From positions 7,440,001 through 7,504,000 of the forward strand of contig NZ_CP031969.1 in the NCBI RefSeq assembly GCF_003443735.1: a stretch of DNA of 64,000 bases. The letters are read 5' to 3'. The position numbers and the translations under genes were made by a program. Positions within the stretch are counted from its first letter, which is position 1. Every line of letters starts with the position of its first letter. The notes beneath the pieces were generated by a model that was given only the letters and a program-made list of their open reading frames with translations, did not search any database and was not told where the DNA came from. This DNA is from Streptomyces sp. CC0208 (lineage in GTDB: Bacteria; Actinomycetota; Actinomycetes; Streptomycetales; Streptomycetaceae). Shown here in pieces: positions 63,531 through 64,000 of the stretch.

Positions 63531-63980
63531 TCACTTCCAGCTGAACAGACTGTCTCCGGCCTTCACATCGCCGTTGTCACGGAGTTCGGAGAGAGCCTCG
63601 ACCGTGGCCTCCAGTGCCACGACCGGGCAGACGGTGGATTTGCCGGCGGCTACGACGGCGGCCGGATTCCAGCGCACGATCGCCTGACCGCGCGTGACGG
63701 TGTCGCCCTTGCTCACCAGCAGCTCGAAGCCCTCACCGTTGAGCTGCACGGTGTCGATTCCGAGGTGCACGAGCACGCCGTGTCCCTGCTCGTCCACGAC
63801 GACGAACGCGTGCGGGTGGAGAGAGACGATCACACCGTCGACGGGCGCGACGGCCTCGGACGGTTCATGCACGGGTTCGATCGCCGTACCCGGGCCGACC
63901 ATGGCCCCGGAGAAGACCGGATCCGGCACTGCGGCCAGTCCGATGGCGCGTCCTGCAAGAGGGGACGTCACGGTGGTCAT
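63531..63980 (-). CDS. crr: PTS glucose-type EIIA (Crr)
   Basis: A 149-residue EIIA-Glc-family protein that passes phosphate from HPr to a sugar-specific EIIB. His72 in VLVHLGIDTVQL is the phosphorylation site, and ATEPVHEP-like and VDGVIVSLHPHAF segments are typical of the fold. It starts at 63980 with GGGAGGCTTCCC as ribosome binding site. It is first in a crr-ptsI operon; only 20 bp of its promoter region is in the window, so a DasR site cannot be checked. Confidence 0.95.
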   Translation of the reverse strand: MTTVTSPLAGRAIGLAAVPDPVFSGAMVGPGTAIEPVHEPSEAVAPVDGVIVSLHPHAFVVVDEQGHGVLVHLGIDTVQLNGEGFELLVSKGDTVTRGQAIVRWNPAAVVAAGKSTVCPVVALEATVEALSELRDNGDVKAGDSLFSWK

Positions 63981-64000
63981 GGGAAGCCTCCCAGGGGTGG

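Overview
High-GC, Streptomyces-like chromosomal DNA. The evidence is strong G/C preference at third codon positions, GTG and TTG starts, RbpA, a conservon (cvnABCD), PTS genes of the crr-ptsI type and a Tat/Sec-secreted chitinase. From memory, the order crr-ptsI ... rbpA-fxsA-ppm1 ... chiD follows the S. coelicolor core chromosome around SCO1390-SCO1436, read backwards. That synteny was not checked here. I saw no rRNA, tRNA, CRISPR array, insertion sequence or prophage genes.

Layout. 1-8 kb: the end of a CBS-domain membrane protein, an EccA-like TPR-AAA ATPase, a uridine-kinase-like gene with a damaged start, a secreted C39-like peptidase, a TetR regulator and the chitinase chiD with two DasR-type 12-mers. 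8-16 kb: an acyl-CoA dehydrogenase, a wrecked phosphotransferase gene carrying an inverted 51-nt block, an Lrp regulator, an amidohydrolase, ppm1, fxsA and rbpA (with a SigR-type promoter). 16-25 kb: a UMF1-type transporter, a glycerophosphodiesterase and YczE, divergent from the MocR regulator YczR; then a P-loop ATPase without the Walker A lysine plus a 64-residue membrane protein, an ankyrin protein and a HEAT-repeat protein. 25-28 kb: two overlapping GT4 glycosyltransferases and an SGNH hydrolase. 28-34 kb: a self-contained 5-oxoproline locus (GntR regulator divergent from MFS, hydro-lyase and pxpABC, joined by 4-bp overlaps).

33.8-41 kb is the most unusual part: a three-gene operon coding for a kleisin-like, a kite-like and a 1562-residue SMC-like protein. 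It looks like MukFEB/MksFEB or JetABC of Wadjet, but no JetD/MksG nuclease gene lies beside it and the SMC head has Asp-Asn where Asp-Glu is expected.

41-64 kb: a conservon with a gap before cvnD, glpF-glpK, an EAL-CBS-GGDEF protein, a thiolase-like/DUF35 pair, a Nudix hydrolase, a GH31 glycosidase, acetoacetyl-CoA synthetase, a second MocR regulator divergent from an MFS exporter, an unknown cytosolic protein, and ptsI-crr at the right edge.

Working together: chiD and crr-ptsI fit the known DasR/GlcNAc logic of Streptomyces; pxpABC, the hydro-lyase and the MFS transporter form one catabolic unit; rbpA is tied to the thiol-stress sigma factor SigR. At least four copies of a dispersed G/C-rich intergenic element sit at gene 3' ends, three of them between convergent genes.
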